Positions 43,525 through 54,945 of a DNA stretch of 64,000 nt are shown here, piece after piece. Each line of letters opens with the position of its first letter. Positions within the stretch are counted from its first letter, which is position 1. The notes under the pieces are model-generated. The model ran no database searches and was not told the origin of the DNA. It worked only from the letters and a program-made list of their open reading frames with translations. The stretch spans positions 29,701,419-29,765,418 of the forward strand of contig NC_084592.1 of NCBI RefSeq assembly GCF_033807715.1, written 5' to 3'. The DNA comes from Cololabis saira (taxonomy: Eukaryota > Chordata > Actinopteri > Beloniformes > Belonidae). Position numbers and translations under genes: made by a program.

Positions 43525-45054
43525 GTTTGTCAAATGACTGTATATAATTCTCTGACTATGAGGGAAGTAATAAAAATCTATCTCTAGAAAATTATCTCTC
43601 ATTATTCTGACACATTACAAGTTATAAAAAATAAATTAAAGATTCATTACTGACCTAAAACAGAAAAAGTATAATCAACTCTGCTTTCAATCATTGAAAA
43701 AAATCAGTACCTTATTTTCCTGTTTCTCAACCTCTAGTTGGAACTATGTAGGAAGCAAAATGGTAACCATTTCCACAGCTTAAGGCTTCTCACATTTTGA
43801 CCATGTTATGTATAAATATATACGGTTAAACTAATTCAGATCATATACATTATAGGGAGTTGACTGTATAATCCCGAGTAATCAGAAGGTTGGTGTCTAT
43901 CTGTAAGCATACTTGTTAATCTCTCTGGATGATACCACTTTGATCCTTGCTTCCTTTTGATAGAATAGGAATGGCAAAAATATATAAAAAATAAAAAATG
44001 TCATGCACTAGATAGCTTAGAAATGTTTCCCTTAGCTTGGGAGATTAAATATGATCTTTACTTTAAAGCTTGAATTTTATATCTGACCCGAATGCGTCTA
44101 ACAGCTAGTGGCTTCTGTAAGGGCCTCAGGCATCTCTGATATTGCTTCAGAGGATGTCTGTTATAGACAAATAATGTAGACAAAGTGTGGCCAGGCAATA
44201 TTCTTCAACTTAATATGAGACTGTAAATGCAGTTTAGGTGTTTTACAGGCAACATCTTTCACTTGTTACAAAAAAAGAAAGAAAGAAAACTATTTTTATC
44301 TCTTGGCTCAACCTTATCAACTGATTTGGAGATGTATCAATCGCATCTGCTGAGGTTAGCAAAGCTAACAAAATAACGGAGAAGCTCGGAAAATCAGATA
44401 TCTGGAGGAAATCATACAGTTTTTGCACAAGGAAAATTAACACCATATCAAAACTGACTGTAGATAAAAGCAGTAACACCCCTGGCTACTGTTTAAAAGA
44501 TATACTGCTTTTCATCTGTGCCCAGAGAAATGTCTCAGCAGTGACACTTTACATCACTTTCTGATTGTATCTCACATACAGCATTACCCATAAGGGAGTT
44601 TGGCGGGGACAGAATATTTTCTTCCATCCTGTTTTTTAATACAAACCATTTTTTCAATACAGACCGGTAAGGTGGTTTTTTTTGAATGTTTATTGCCAAA
44701 CACACTACCGTTATTAGTTAGGTTGTAAACCTGCAAAACGAACACAAAACAAAACTCAGAATTAACCACAAAAATTATACAATTCTTCATTTGACATTTT
44801 CTTGACTCGAAACACTAGCGACGCTAGTTTATATTACTCGCCGACAAGGGTACCAGTCCTGACAATTAGGTACAATGAATTACGGAACTTAAAACCCCTA
44901 AAGCCTCTACTCTCTGACGAACTGCGCATGCTCCACATACAGAATGGAGATCAGAGATGATCACAATAAACAAAAGAACAATCGTACCATCTCTCACTTA
45001 TGTGAAAGCAATAATTTCACTGGAAAGTTCTACAGTTATAAAGTTTTTTAGATG
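43525..45054. other. Unique non-coding DNA
   Basis: No gene or repeat boundary is supported. 44040-44200 has non-repetitive texture and may be conserved. The stretch 44580-44960 contains a local inverted repeat 'actagcgacgctagt' (44814-44828), possibly an old MITE. Confidence 0.3.
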
Positions 45055-45305
45055 GCATTGCAGTTAATTCAGAAGTAATTGGTGAGTGAAGAATTTGAGC
45101 TGTAGGGCCCAGGTTCAAGTCCATAGGTTGGCAATGGAAAGTGAACCACTGTGGGCCCTTGAGCAAGGCTCTTAACCCTGCAACTGCTCCCTAAGTGCCG
45201 AGGGAATGGCAGCCCACTGCCCCAGTGTAACTAGTGATAGGTTAAATGCAGATAACATATTTCCCCAAGGGGACTAATAAAGTATATCTTATTATTATTA
45301 TTGGA
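45055..45305 (+). mobile_element. tRNA-like SINE of V-SINE/HAmo style
   Basis: A B box 'ggttcaagtcc' lies at 45112-45122. The body has 'cccttgagcaaggctcttaa' and 'ccctgcaactgctcc', and the tail has 'atttccccaaggggact' then 'aataaagtatatctt' and (ATT)n. This is a well-known teleost SINE body. Target duplications are not evident, so the ends are approximate. Confidence 0.7.
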
Positions 45306-46167
45306 TAAAGAAACTAATCATGTAACTATGTAGTTCCAGTTTTAGTCTGAACCAGATTATAATATCCTGTACCAAAACAATCCCAGAACATTGTGCCTTT
45401 TAGCTCAAACTGGTGGAGAATTTGTTTTGATGTGGATTATGGTACTCCCTTCCCAGTTTCAGCCAGCACCTTTAAAAGATTCTCCATTTTGTTCTAATAT
45501 AAATTAAAAAATAATAGATACAATTGGGTGAAGAGATAGAACCTAAAGCTCCATAAGTCCAGGTTTAACCTAGACCTGACCATAATGCAGAGGTGTTTGT
45601 ATTATTCCTTGCTTGCTCTCCCTTCTAGGGTATACCTGTTGTTTTCTCTTTATTGCTTTTCTTGTTTTTGTCTCTCCCTCAATCTTGCTTGTGTTCATTT
45701 CTGCTTTTGTCTCAGGATGTGGCCTTTCACACTTTAACTTTTCCTGAAGCTTGTGCTAGAAAGCAGGTTAAAGGGTCAGTGTGGTTATTTCAGTTTTAAC
45801 CCTGATTTTTCAATTCACTTCTTTCAGTGGTATGGTACCTGCTGTGGAGGAGGCTATGTTCAAGATCACAGATCAACCCATGAAAAACGCAGCTCTCAAC
45901 AGCTCTCAGGTAACAAGATATTTAAAAGACTGAAGTCCCCGCAAAGCAGCAGGACCAGACTCCACCCTGAAGCACTGTGCTGATCAGCTGTCTCCGGTGT
46001 TCACGGACATCTTCAACACCTCACTGGAGACATGCCACGTGCCAACCTGCTTCAAAACCTCCACCATCATATCTGTGCCCAAAAAACCAAGGTCCACAGC
46101 ACTCAACGACTATAGACCCATCGCCCTGACCTCTGTGGTAATGAAGTCTTTTGAGCGCCTTGTGCTT

Positions 46168-47936
46168 TGTTGGGCTACCGCCCATGTGATTATGAAGTCA
46201 TGTGTGATTAAGGATTTATGGGGGATTATGAATTTATATGAAATGTGTGATTATTTGAACGGTCAGGCTTTGACCAGCTCAAGGCCCGGTTTCGGCCTCC
46301 AACCAAAGCCACCCTAAAGTTTTATGACCCCTGTAGCATGGCTTGGAGAACAATGGGCAATGGTAATGTCCACAGGTGTGGTCCCCCTGAGGGGGGCAGA
46401 ATCAGAAAAGACGCGCAGAAGAAGATGCGCACTGTATTTTTACAGTAACACAGCCTGCAAGGACTGTGTGACGTCAGAGAACCCATAAATACCGGCGGCT
46501 CCCCGAAAGTTTTCTCTTCTGTCTTCAGCTTTATTTGGGTCTTCAGCCCCAGGTTTTTCCTCTCTGGTTTTTTTTTTCCTTTTTCCTTTTTGCCCGTCCT
46601 TTTTGCCTCCCATTCAACAACCTGTTTTGATTGGTCTCCAGTCCCGACTTTGGCCCGTTACGACCCCGCTCTTGCACGCGGACGGTCGTGACTCTTTTCC
46701 CTTCAATCAGCACCGCATCAGCCCCGGAGCGCCCGCCAGCTTGCGTGTGCCCCGTGCCCTCGCCGCGGTAAACGGATTCCCCCAGAGCATCCCGACACAG
46801 GGATTCAGGCCCCCGGCCTCAAAGAGGAGCCGTGAGAGTTCGCCAGCGCTGGTGAACGGGTTCGCCCCCGGTCCGCTTGTTTTCCTTTTTCCAGAGTCGG
46901 ACGGAGTGAGATGGGAGCCGCCCGGTTCGCTCAGAAGCGCAGACCGCGCTACGGATTGAACGTGCCTGAGAGCTTTAAACCCCCCCCCCCCCCCCCCCCC
47001 GAGGACGCTGCCAATTCCACCAGTCCGATTCCAAGTAAGAGGCTATAAGTGTCTGGGCCGATTTAGTTTAAAAGTATTTTTGCGTGGTGTTTCATTTTGT
47101 TTTATTGGGTTTCATATATTGTGTGACGCGTCGATTGTGCTGTTTCCGGCTGTCACGTGAGAATTCAGCGCCGAGTGATCGGACCACGGCTCCAGGTTAA
47201 ATCTCAGAGCGGGCGGGTGATCTCAATCCCGGCCCAAATCCCGAGTGGGATCCGTAGAACGATCAATCATATCGGCCGTCAGAGGTCACACCTGTTTGAT
47301 TTCCATGGCCGTGGATGTGGTCATCTGCAGCTGTGTATTTGTGTGACGCGTCGAGGATCCCGCAGACGGACCGGCGGTCGTCAGAGCACGATCCGCTGAT
47401 CCGCTCCTCCTTCTCTCCTCTGACTAACACGGTAACGTCTCAGACTCACGTGGCGGTTCGCCATTTTTACTCGTGGTCTGAGTTGCGTTGTCCGCCACTT
47501 TCCTTTCGGGCAGTAACGTGGTGTGATCTGCCCTCTTGGCGGCGTGTCCGCGTAGCGTGACGTGGCCCGCCCCGGTTGGCTGCACACACACACACACACG
47601 GATGATCGGAAGGCCTGCATTATCTCATTTACTGTCTCTGTTAATGTAGCGAACCATCAGGAGTGCTGTTTTACCATTCGCTTGACACTGATGTGAATAA
47701 ATTCTGATTGAAAGAAGTCGTCTGTGTTTATTATACGCACATTTGCCGCTAATGTTGGGTGCCGGAGCCTGTGTTCGGATTTCATCCTTCAATTGTATTA
47801 GGTAGAATAATTAATCTCAAAGTCATTTGAAATAATTCAATTTGATAAGTAATCTATTTTATTAAATATTAATAATTGTTGAAGGACAATTATTAATAAC
47901 TCTTGATAACTTAACAGCACTACTTGTAGCACAACA
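46168..47936 (+). mobile_element. Solo LTR copy B, target duplication GCTT/GCTG
   Basis: It starts TGTTGGGCTACC and ends TTGTAGCACAACA. The flanks are GCTT (46164-46167) and GCTG (47937-47940); the uninterrupted LINE shows the original was GCTG, so one base changed later. Shared landmarks with copies A and C are TGACGTCA (46469-46476) and an AT-rich end. A hairpin (47869-47879 with 47886-47896) lies near the 3' end. At 1769 bp it is longer than the others. Extra DNA at about 47040-47740 includes a duplicated 'tgtgtgacgcgtcga' (47120 and 47339) and a C run (46981-47000). Frames inside are not genes. Confidence 0.88.
46469..46490 (+). promoter_or_regulatory. CRE-like site and TATA-like box in LTR copy B
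   Basis: TGACGTCA at 46469-46476 is followed by 'cataaatacc' at 46483-46492, a plausible LTR core promoter. Confidence 0.5.
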
Positions 47937-48976
47937 GCTGTCACACCTCAAAAACATCACAGACCCACTACTGGATCCCCTGCAGTTCGCCTACAGAGCC
48001 AACAGGTCTGTAGACGATGCTGTAAACATGGCCCTGCACTTCATCCTCCAACACCTGGACTCCACAGGAACCTATGCCAGGATCCTGTTTGTGGACTTCA
48101 GCTCTGCTTTCAATACCATCATCCCGGCTCTGCTCCAGGACAAGCTCACTCAGCTGAACGTGCCTGACTCCACCTGCAGGTGGATCACAGACTTCCTGTC
48201 TGACAGGAGGCAACATGTGAAGCTGGGAAAACATGTCTCTGACCCTCGGACCATCAGCACTGGCTCCCCTCAAGGCTGTATTCTCTCTCCTCTGCTCTTC
48301 TCCCTGTACACCAACAGCTGCACCTCCAGTCATCAGTCTGTCAAACTCCTGCAGTTTGCAGACGACACCACCCTCATTGGACTCATTTCTGATGGTGATG
48401 AGTCCGCCTACAGGTGGGAGGTGGACCAGCTGGTGACCTGGTGTGGTCGGAACAATGTAGAGCTCAACACTCTAAAGACAGTGGAGATGATCGTGGACTA
48501 CATGAGGAACGCAGCCCCACCCGCCCCCATCACCCTGTGTGACTTCCCAGCAGACACTGTGGAGTCTTATCGCTTCCTGGGGACCATTATATCCCAGGAC
48601 CTCAAGTGGGAGCTGAACATCATCTCCCTCACCAAAAAAGCACAGCAGAGGATGTACTTCCTGCGGCAGCTTAAGAAATTCAACCTGCCAAAGACAATGA
48701 TGGTGCAGTTTTACACGGCCATCATTGAGTCCATCCTCACCTCAATCATCATTTGGTACGCTGCTGCCACTGTAAAGGAAAGGGGCAGGCTTTAGCGTAT
48801 CATCCGTCCTGCAGAGAAGGTGATTGGTTGCAATCTTCCATCTCTCCAGGACCTGCACGGCTTCAGGACCCTGAAGCGTGCAGGAAAGATTGTGGCAAAC
48901 CCCTCCCACCCCGGACACAAACTTTTTATTATTTGCTCTTTTGTATTGCACCAATCACCAAATCACAACAAATCCC
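47937..48976 (+). pseudogene. LINE reverse transcriptase, broken by one internal stop
   Basis: The frame reads SHLKNITDPLLDPLQFAYRA, motif A 'ILFVDFSSAFNTIIP', motif B 'SPQGCILSPLLFSLYT' and motif C 'LLQFADDTTLIGL' with both catalytic Asp residues. It goes on through 'ETVESYRFLG'-like text ('DTVESYRFLGTIISQDLKWE') and 'KKAQQRMYFLRQLKKFNLP'. A TAG at 48793 interrupts 'KERGRL', after which the same frame continues RIIRPAEKVIGCNLPSLQDL and 'LKRAGKIVANPSHPGHKLF'. The enzyme would copy LINE RNA at a nicked target. The stop lies downstream of the catalytic motifs. The gene upstream is separated by LTR copy B. Confidence 0.88.
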
Positions 48977-49073
48977 TTGTGTGTGTTAAACTACTTGGCA
49001 ATAACTTCTTTCTGATTCTAAATCTGCACTATTAATTCTAATGAAAAAATAACACTCCAAGTGTGAATGGTGT

Positions 49074-50548
49074 TGTTGTGCAACTCAGGTAGCTAAGCTG
49101 ATCAGTTATTGAAGGCTATTAATGAATATTATTAATAATTATTAATAATTAATAAAGTTGACTATTTATCAAATTGAATTATCAAAATGATAATAATTCT
49201 CGTCGGGGCACCACCCCCGGTGCCTTACTCCGGGGGAAAAATGATAACTAAACAGCAGAAAATCAGTCTCATGATTTGAATTATCCTGCATAACAGCAAA
49301 TCCTACTATCACTTACAGGATAACAGTTGAAGGCGTGATATCCGAACACTAGGCTCTGCTTAAACAAATCAATTTGTGACCAAATCTTGCATGAAATAAC
49401 AACAACCACTCATTAAAAATCAATCAGAATGTATTTACATACGGGTATCAAAGATGATAAACAAATACCCAATAAATCCCGATGGCAGAATCTTAAGTAT
49501 CATAAAACCATTAACTAACTAGAAAAACAACAATCAATAGAAATGAAATGAAAGTTAAATGCATGGAATGAAAAGAAAATAATCAAATGTAATAATAATA
49601 AAGATGATAAAGAACACAATAATGATAACGTACAGTAATACGCATACAGTAATCTCATTAAACATAAGTTCAGCTTTACACCGTTCTAACTGACTGATCG
49701 CCCAAACACCACCTCACGTCTCCTCTGGATTCTGGATCTGGGCTGCGGGCTCTGTCGGTGGTGACCGGGTTCCTGCCGGGGGTTCCCGGTGTCGGAGAGG
49801 TCCGGTTCAGCTTTGACCCCACCGCCGATCGCTTCTGGCGGGGATGCTCCGATAGCGAGCGGTCCCTCAGTCTCTGTCCTGCTCCTACTTCAAAAAGAAA
49901 AGGGCAACAGTTGCTGCAGCGGCGCCTCACGCCGGCTCTCTGGTCCTGACCGCGGCCTCAACACTGGCCTCGTTGCGCACGGGGGGCCGGTGGGCTCCCT
50001 CCCCGCCACAGGCTCTCGGGGAGTAGATGCGGCAGCGGCTGCACCGTCGGCAGGAACGTCCGTTCGGTCCGCTGGCTGAAGGAGAGAGAGTGAGCACTGG
50101 GCAAGGACGGGAGTTTGAGTTCCGCGGGCTGCGTGACGTCACCACCCCTGGCAAGTGATTGGGTGCTTCCCGCTTTTGGGCTTGGGGGCGGTTTTACTGT
50201 GAGGGACAGTCCCCCCCTTCAGGGCTCACTTCCTGGGGGCTCCATTTCGTCTGAACCCCCCCTGGTGTCGTAACCCCAGGGAGTCTGTTCCTGGTCCCTT
50301 TGCGTTGTCTTTTCCTTTGTTCCTCCAGGTCTGGCGGGAACCCTGCTGGGTTTGTGGGGGCTATACTGCGTCTGACCCCCCTCCTAGGTGTCGTAAACCC
50401 CCGGGGAGTCTGTTCTAAGAGGCAGTACCAGTCATAAAACTCTGGCCCCAGGACGAAACCAAAGTCTTGCTTTCACTTGGAATTCATAATCCTGACATGT
50501 TCATATACATTTATAACAGTCCACATGATCACTGGGTGTGGTCCAACA
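49074..50548 (-). mobile_element. Solo LTR copy C, minus strand, target duplication GTGT
   Basis: On the minus strand it starts TGTTGGACCAC (complement of 50538-50548) and ends GTTGCACAACA (complement of 49074-49084). GTGT is exact at 49070-49073 and 50549-50552. The complement of 49910-49940 carries the 'gaggcgccgctgcagcaact' block of copy A. TGACGTCA lies at 50134-50141. The U3-like end (50215-50415) contains two diverged tandem units. It sits only 1.1 kb from copy B in opposite orientation, beyond the end of the LINE. The minus-strand frames are not genes. Confidence 0.9.
50134..50141. promoter_or_regulatory. CRE-like TGACGTCA in LTR copy C
   Basis: Perfect core at the same relative place as in copies A and B. 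Confidence 0.6.
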
Positions 50549-50552
50549 GTGT

Positions 50553-51364
50553 CTCTTCTCGTTCCTGTTTTTTGCTAGAGTTAGACTGTCTGCACCATTT
50601 CACTTAGTATCTTTTCAAGAAGTATAAATTCTAAGGGAAGAGAGCTAAAATAGAGATAAATTAAAGCTTAGAATTAATGACATCTCAGAGTTTGCAAGAA
50701 ACCTACTCACAAGTTTGACTTTTTTCCCCCAAATGTATGCTTTCAAGAGTGAAACCATAGCGTTGGAGATAAAAAGATAAGGTGTAAGGCATTCTGACAA
50801 CTGTACTAAACTTAGACCATTTAATGTTTTTCTGAGTTGTTTGAGGGCTTGTTTCTTTGCCTTTGATTAACTCCCATGCACTTCAGATCCTCCCTTTGTC
50901 TGCCAGCCTGCCACTTTGCTTCAACCATATTTTTTCAATCTGCCACGTTCTTGAGTGCCATTCGGCTCTGCTACTCCCCGCCTGCCAGCCAAGCTTCCAC
51001 CTCTGCACTCTACTCATCTCATTCAGCTTTCAGCCAATCTCAGTCCCTAGTATCGCGAGGACAACCTGTCTTTTTCTGTCTTCACATTATTTATGAAGAA
51101 AAAAAAAGGTAAAATTTCGGCTCCAAATACACTTTTGACTTCAAATTCATAATATGTATTTTGAACAGAGAAGAGGCTCTTACTTTGTTAGAAACATCTT
51201 TAGACAGTTGTTACACTCAGCCGCCTGTGGATAATGCGATAGACTTAACTGTACAAATGATCCAAAATCCTATCAATACAATAAAAAATGCTATTCTAAA
51301 TTCAAATTATTTTAATTGATGTTCAGAGGGTGTAAGGTTGTCATTTTAATCATTTTAGTATTGC
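50553..51364. other. Unique non-coding DNA
   Basis: No feature is supported. Overlapping frames at 50857-51112 are pyrimidine-rich and not protein-like. Confidence 0.3.
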
Positions 51365-51550
51365 GTGTTTGCTGTTTGTAGATGATGTGGTCCTGTTAGT
51401 ATCATTGAGAACAGACCAGTGGTGGAAAGGTGGGATAAGAACCCATTCTTTCATGTTTGTGGCAATAGTCATCAGTCACAAATGGGTGGGTTGGCCCCTC
51501 TGGATTGGGAATTAGTTGGTGATTCAAGTGGAGGAGTTCAAGGGTTTTTG
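51365..51550 (+). mobile_element. RTE (Rex3-like) LINE scrap with internal deletion
   Basis: The plus strand reads 'CLLFVDDVVLLVS', the catalytic box of an RTE-type reverse transcriptase. After altered sequence it reads 'PLWIGN*LVIQVEEFKGF', which matches the later 'QVGN..LPQVEEFKYLG' region of Rex3. The part between them is deleted or changed. Confidence 0.6.
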
Positions 51551-51579
51551 GAACCAGTCAGTAGACTGGAGACAAAAAC

Positions 51580-52415
51580 TTGAAGTTCAAGTTTATTTAT
51601 CAAGCACCTTAAAAACAACAACAGCTGACCAAAGTGCTGGACAAGCGAAAGAAAAACAAAACAGGACAATGTAAAACATAAAACACGTAAATAAAATAAA
51701 ACAATCAGGGCGAGTTAAATGCTAGTGAATACAAATTAGTTTTAAGATGAGATTTAAAAACAGCCATAGAAGGAGCCAGGCGTATGCGCAGCAGCAGCTC
51801 GTTCCAGACTTTGGGGCCAGTTACTGCAAAGGCCCAGTCACCCCAGCTCTTCAACCTGGAGGGGGGAACTGTTAGGCGGAGTTGGTTAGCTGACTTAAGA
51901 GCCCGAGAAGGTGTATGGACATTTAAAATACCTGAGATATAAGAAGGTGCAAGACCATGTAAAGATTTAAAAACAAATAAAATAATTAAAAAATTGATCC
52001 TTTAACGAATGGGGAGCCAATGAAGAGCGGCGAGCATAGGTGTAATGTGGTCCTGCCTTCGCGTTCTGGTGAGGAGGCGAGCTGTAGCATTTTTGGACCA
52101 GCTGCGGACGGGACAGGGAGGAACAGCTACTGCCTGCATACAGTGCATTGGCCTTGAAACCAGATTGGAGAGGTTCCAGGATACCATGTGTATCTAAAAA
52201 AGAATGTACTTTAGTTGTTGCATCACAAGTTTCTCCAGAATCTTGGATAAAAATGGAAGTTTCGAAATAATCTGTAGTTGGAAAGTACTGAAGTGTCTAA
52301 ATGGGGATTTTTAATCAATGGCTCAACAACAGCGTGCTTAAACTTCTTAGGCATGGCACCAGAGGCAAGACTATTAAGTTTGAGTCCGGAAACTTTCAGT
52401 TAGGGATTTTTCAAT
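51580..52415 (-). mobile_element. L2-like LINE 3' part with deleted RT core
   Basis: On the minus strand, 52400-52200 reads 'ISKLPFLSKILEKLVMQQ' in shifted frames, the start of the reverse transcriptase. It is followed by 'LEPLQSGFKANAL', and then jumps to the carboxy end 'ARLLTRTRRQDHITPMLA' and 'ALHWLPIR' in the frame at 52002-52187. The catalytic middle is missing. The 3' end near 51580 is 'caagtttatttatcaagca'. The join of an early and a late RT segment is a clean internal deletion. Confidence 0.78.
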
Positions 52416-53416
52416 GTGAGAATAGGATGTGTTATGCAAGTAGTTGCTGATGTTGCCTTGAGATCAGACAAGTGTGCTTTACTGTTCTGGTGAGACAGCT
52501 TCATTTCCCGCCCCCTCTTTTTCAAGCAAGAAGTAAACAGACATCACTCAAGGCACTTTATCAGATTTCATAGACTTTGTAGGGGCTCCCTGATTTAAAA
52601 GTAAAACCATCCAGATTTGCGGCATCTTTATGAATTTACAAACTGGAAGCCTTACGTTTTAAATCAAAAACTTCCAAAGGTTTTAGGCTGTTTGGTTTCA
52701 TTTTCTGTACACATTTATCCAACTGTATTCAAATTACCATTAAACTGGCAAGGAAATGTTGGATCTGTAATCAATGCAGACTTGTGATATATTAAACACT
52801 CCATGGTAAAGCAGTTGCTGGACTCATTTAGATTCCTCTTATCCGAAGCTACTCATTCCTTTACACCGCGTTGTGGTTTTCTGTTGTTTTCAATTTTTTT
52901 AAATAGCAAATGTATGATCTAAGACTTATTCATAACTGCAGTTGATTTCTTTTCTGAAGTCATTATAGCTGCAGACGGTACTACAGGGGCATCCTATTCC
53001 CAGACCACTGGTGTTGGCTTGTGTCTAATGGGTCCTAAGAGCATTAGGAAAAGATTAAATGTGGCCAGTCAGGGCACCTACTCATGTCACATAAAAAAGA
53101 ACAAGGGCCGCAGTGCGTGACATTTATGAGATAGTTGGCCCAGGTACTGAGTGTTTGGGGATGCTGTTTGCTATTTGTTGCAGGTGTCTGTAGCTCATTG
53201 AGAGTGGAAATGACAGATGGGGAACTGATTGTAAAATGAACAGGTTGTGGAGTCAGATAATTACAAACAGTGAGGCCACCACAAAAGAGGCGCTCAGACA
53301 AATAGAATATGCAGATCACAGTGATTTTTCCTGGATGAGCGTTAATGTGTTTCTTGCTTGACAACATATAATTACAGCCATTTACAGGTCCATTCAGCTA
53401 CACCAAGCTGAATCAA

Positions 53417-53474
<58 letters not shown>

Positions 53475-53620
53475 AAATACAACCAAAAGACACATCATTT
53501 GTCATCTGTGAATTATAACTATCACAGTTTAATAGTATGAGAGTATGAGAGATAATAGTTGTTCTTATTGAACAGCGGGATGGAATTTTGGATGTCCAAT
53601 TTTAAATTACCATCTTAGCA
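52416..53620. other. Unique DNA with (TATC)n; candidate conserved block 53040-53400
   Basis: (TATC)n lies at 53417-53473. The stretch 53040-53400 is balanced, with no repeat signature, and looks like possible conserved non-coding DNA; the minus frame over it has no domain. Confidence 0.4.
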
Positions 53621-53624
53621 ACTT

Positions 53625-54945
53625 TCATTAACCTGTTCACCCCTAAGGATTTTGGAGGTGAATTTGCCTAAACAGGCCTATCCAAATTAAATCCACAATA
53701 TTTCCACAATTCTAAGAACAATATGCATAGTCTTTGTCTCAATGGATAGCTAAGACCTCACAGCATATATTTCCATTGTCAGAAAAATTGTGAATGTTCA
53801 CATGCCTGAGCAAATTGTCATAAACCAAAGAAAAAAAATGAAATTTTTATTCTTGTCTAATTTTCTTTTAGTTTGCACAGTGGAAAACACCATGATAGCA
53901 ATGCATATAATTATAAAGACACCACTGCCTGGATTCAGCAACTCCTTGACTACAACTGTACCAAGTTACATGAGAATAGTGTAAAGTACATAGATTTTAT
54001 AAAGGTTTTAGGTTGGATAGTACCAGGCGGACTCTATTTGGGCACTTGTATACCTATAATGCGCCAAAATGTGCCAAATGTGTTTTTTGTCCTTTTTGAA
54101 GGGAATATGGCTATAAAATACTGTGGTGATTTGATGATACATGATTTCGTAAATGTAAAATCTCAATCCAAACATCCCTGCGCTCTATGCCGATCTCTCA
54201 GTGCGTCTCTCTCTATTCACTGTGCAACTGTCCGTCACGGAGCCAAGATGGCTGCCGCGCTCCAGAGGTTACGTTCAATGGTAAAGGCCTGATGGATGAA
54301 GTGTCGTTAGAGTGTAATATCTCGTTTGAAAGCTCACGACATGTGAATGTCAACAAAGGTTACGTAAATTCCCCAAAGCCATGAGGAGTCAACAAAATCA
54401 AATGCAGTTTCACTACTATGAAGGATTAAGCCGTGAATTTTGGTCAAAGAAAGGTGTGGATAGACTGAAAATGACAACGAAACTGTAAGGAAATAAAATA
54501 TACTGCTTTTGGTGGGAATATTTTTGGGATTTGCTGACGTGTTGATCTGATGTGCTAGCTGTGAAATGTGAATTTTGACATTCGGCCCAGAAAAGATTAT
54601 GTTCAGTATCATCTGAAAGTGTTTCTAGTTTCATATGATACACACTACGTTGGGGTGGAGAAAATTTATCTTGCATTGTGTTGCGGTTTGTTTGCGGTAT
54701 TGCTCGTGTTGGGGGCGCCATCATTGTTTCATATCTATTTTAAAGTTGTTATAAATCAAATACTTTGTTGACAAAACGTACTTGGAGTTTTCACATATTG
54801 GCTTTAGGGCTTCTTGTTTGAGAAACAGTTAAAAGAAAATACCCTGACAGCTCTTGAAAACACCTTTTCCACTCATGAACTGGTGCATACAGCTGCTGGA
54901 CCCGGTACCGGGTCCGTCGGGGGGAAGGGGTTCTAAGAAGTGAAT
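53625..54945. repeat. Possible unclassified element with palindromic end
   Basis: Loose inverted ends: 'aacctgttcacccctaagg' at 53630 and the complement of 'gtccgtcggggggaagggg' at 54912. A perfect 18-bp palindrome, GGACCCGGTACCGGGTCC, lies at 54898-54915. Frames at 53790-54384 and 54334-54771 show no domain I can name. The boundaries and class are uncertain. Confidence 0.3.

Larger units (their letters stand above)
45880..49050 (+). mobile_element. CR1/Rex1-like LINE split by solo LTR copy B
   Basis: Left part 45880-46167 reads [17 protein letters not shown], then in another frame '[18 protein letters not shown]', '[20 protein letters not shown]' and '[14 protein letters not shown]'. Right part from 47937 continues 'SHLKNITDPLLDPLQFAY' through the reverse transcriptase core. 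Joining ...LVL to SHL... restores the family sequence, so the LINE was cut by the LTR between 46167 and 47937. The 3' end runs to about 49050. It has a frameshift near 45980 and a premature stop at 48793. Confidence 0.88.

Noticed and set aside
46603..46959. 118-codon frame
   Set aside because: Inside solo LTR copy B, at the place equivalent to the non-coding GC-rich region of the other copies.
46168..50548. LTR copies B and C as the two ends of one provirus
   Set aside because: They are in opposite orientation, have different target duplications, and the DNA between them is a LINE.
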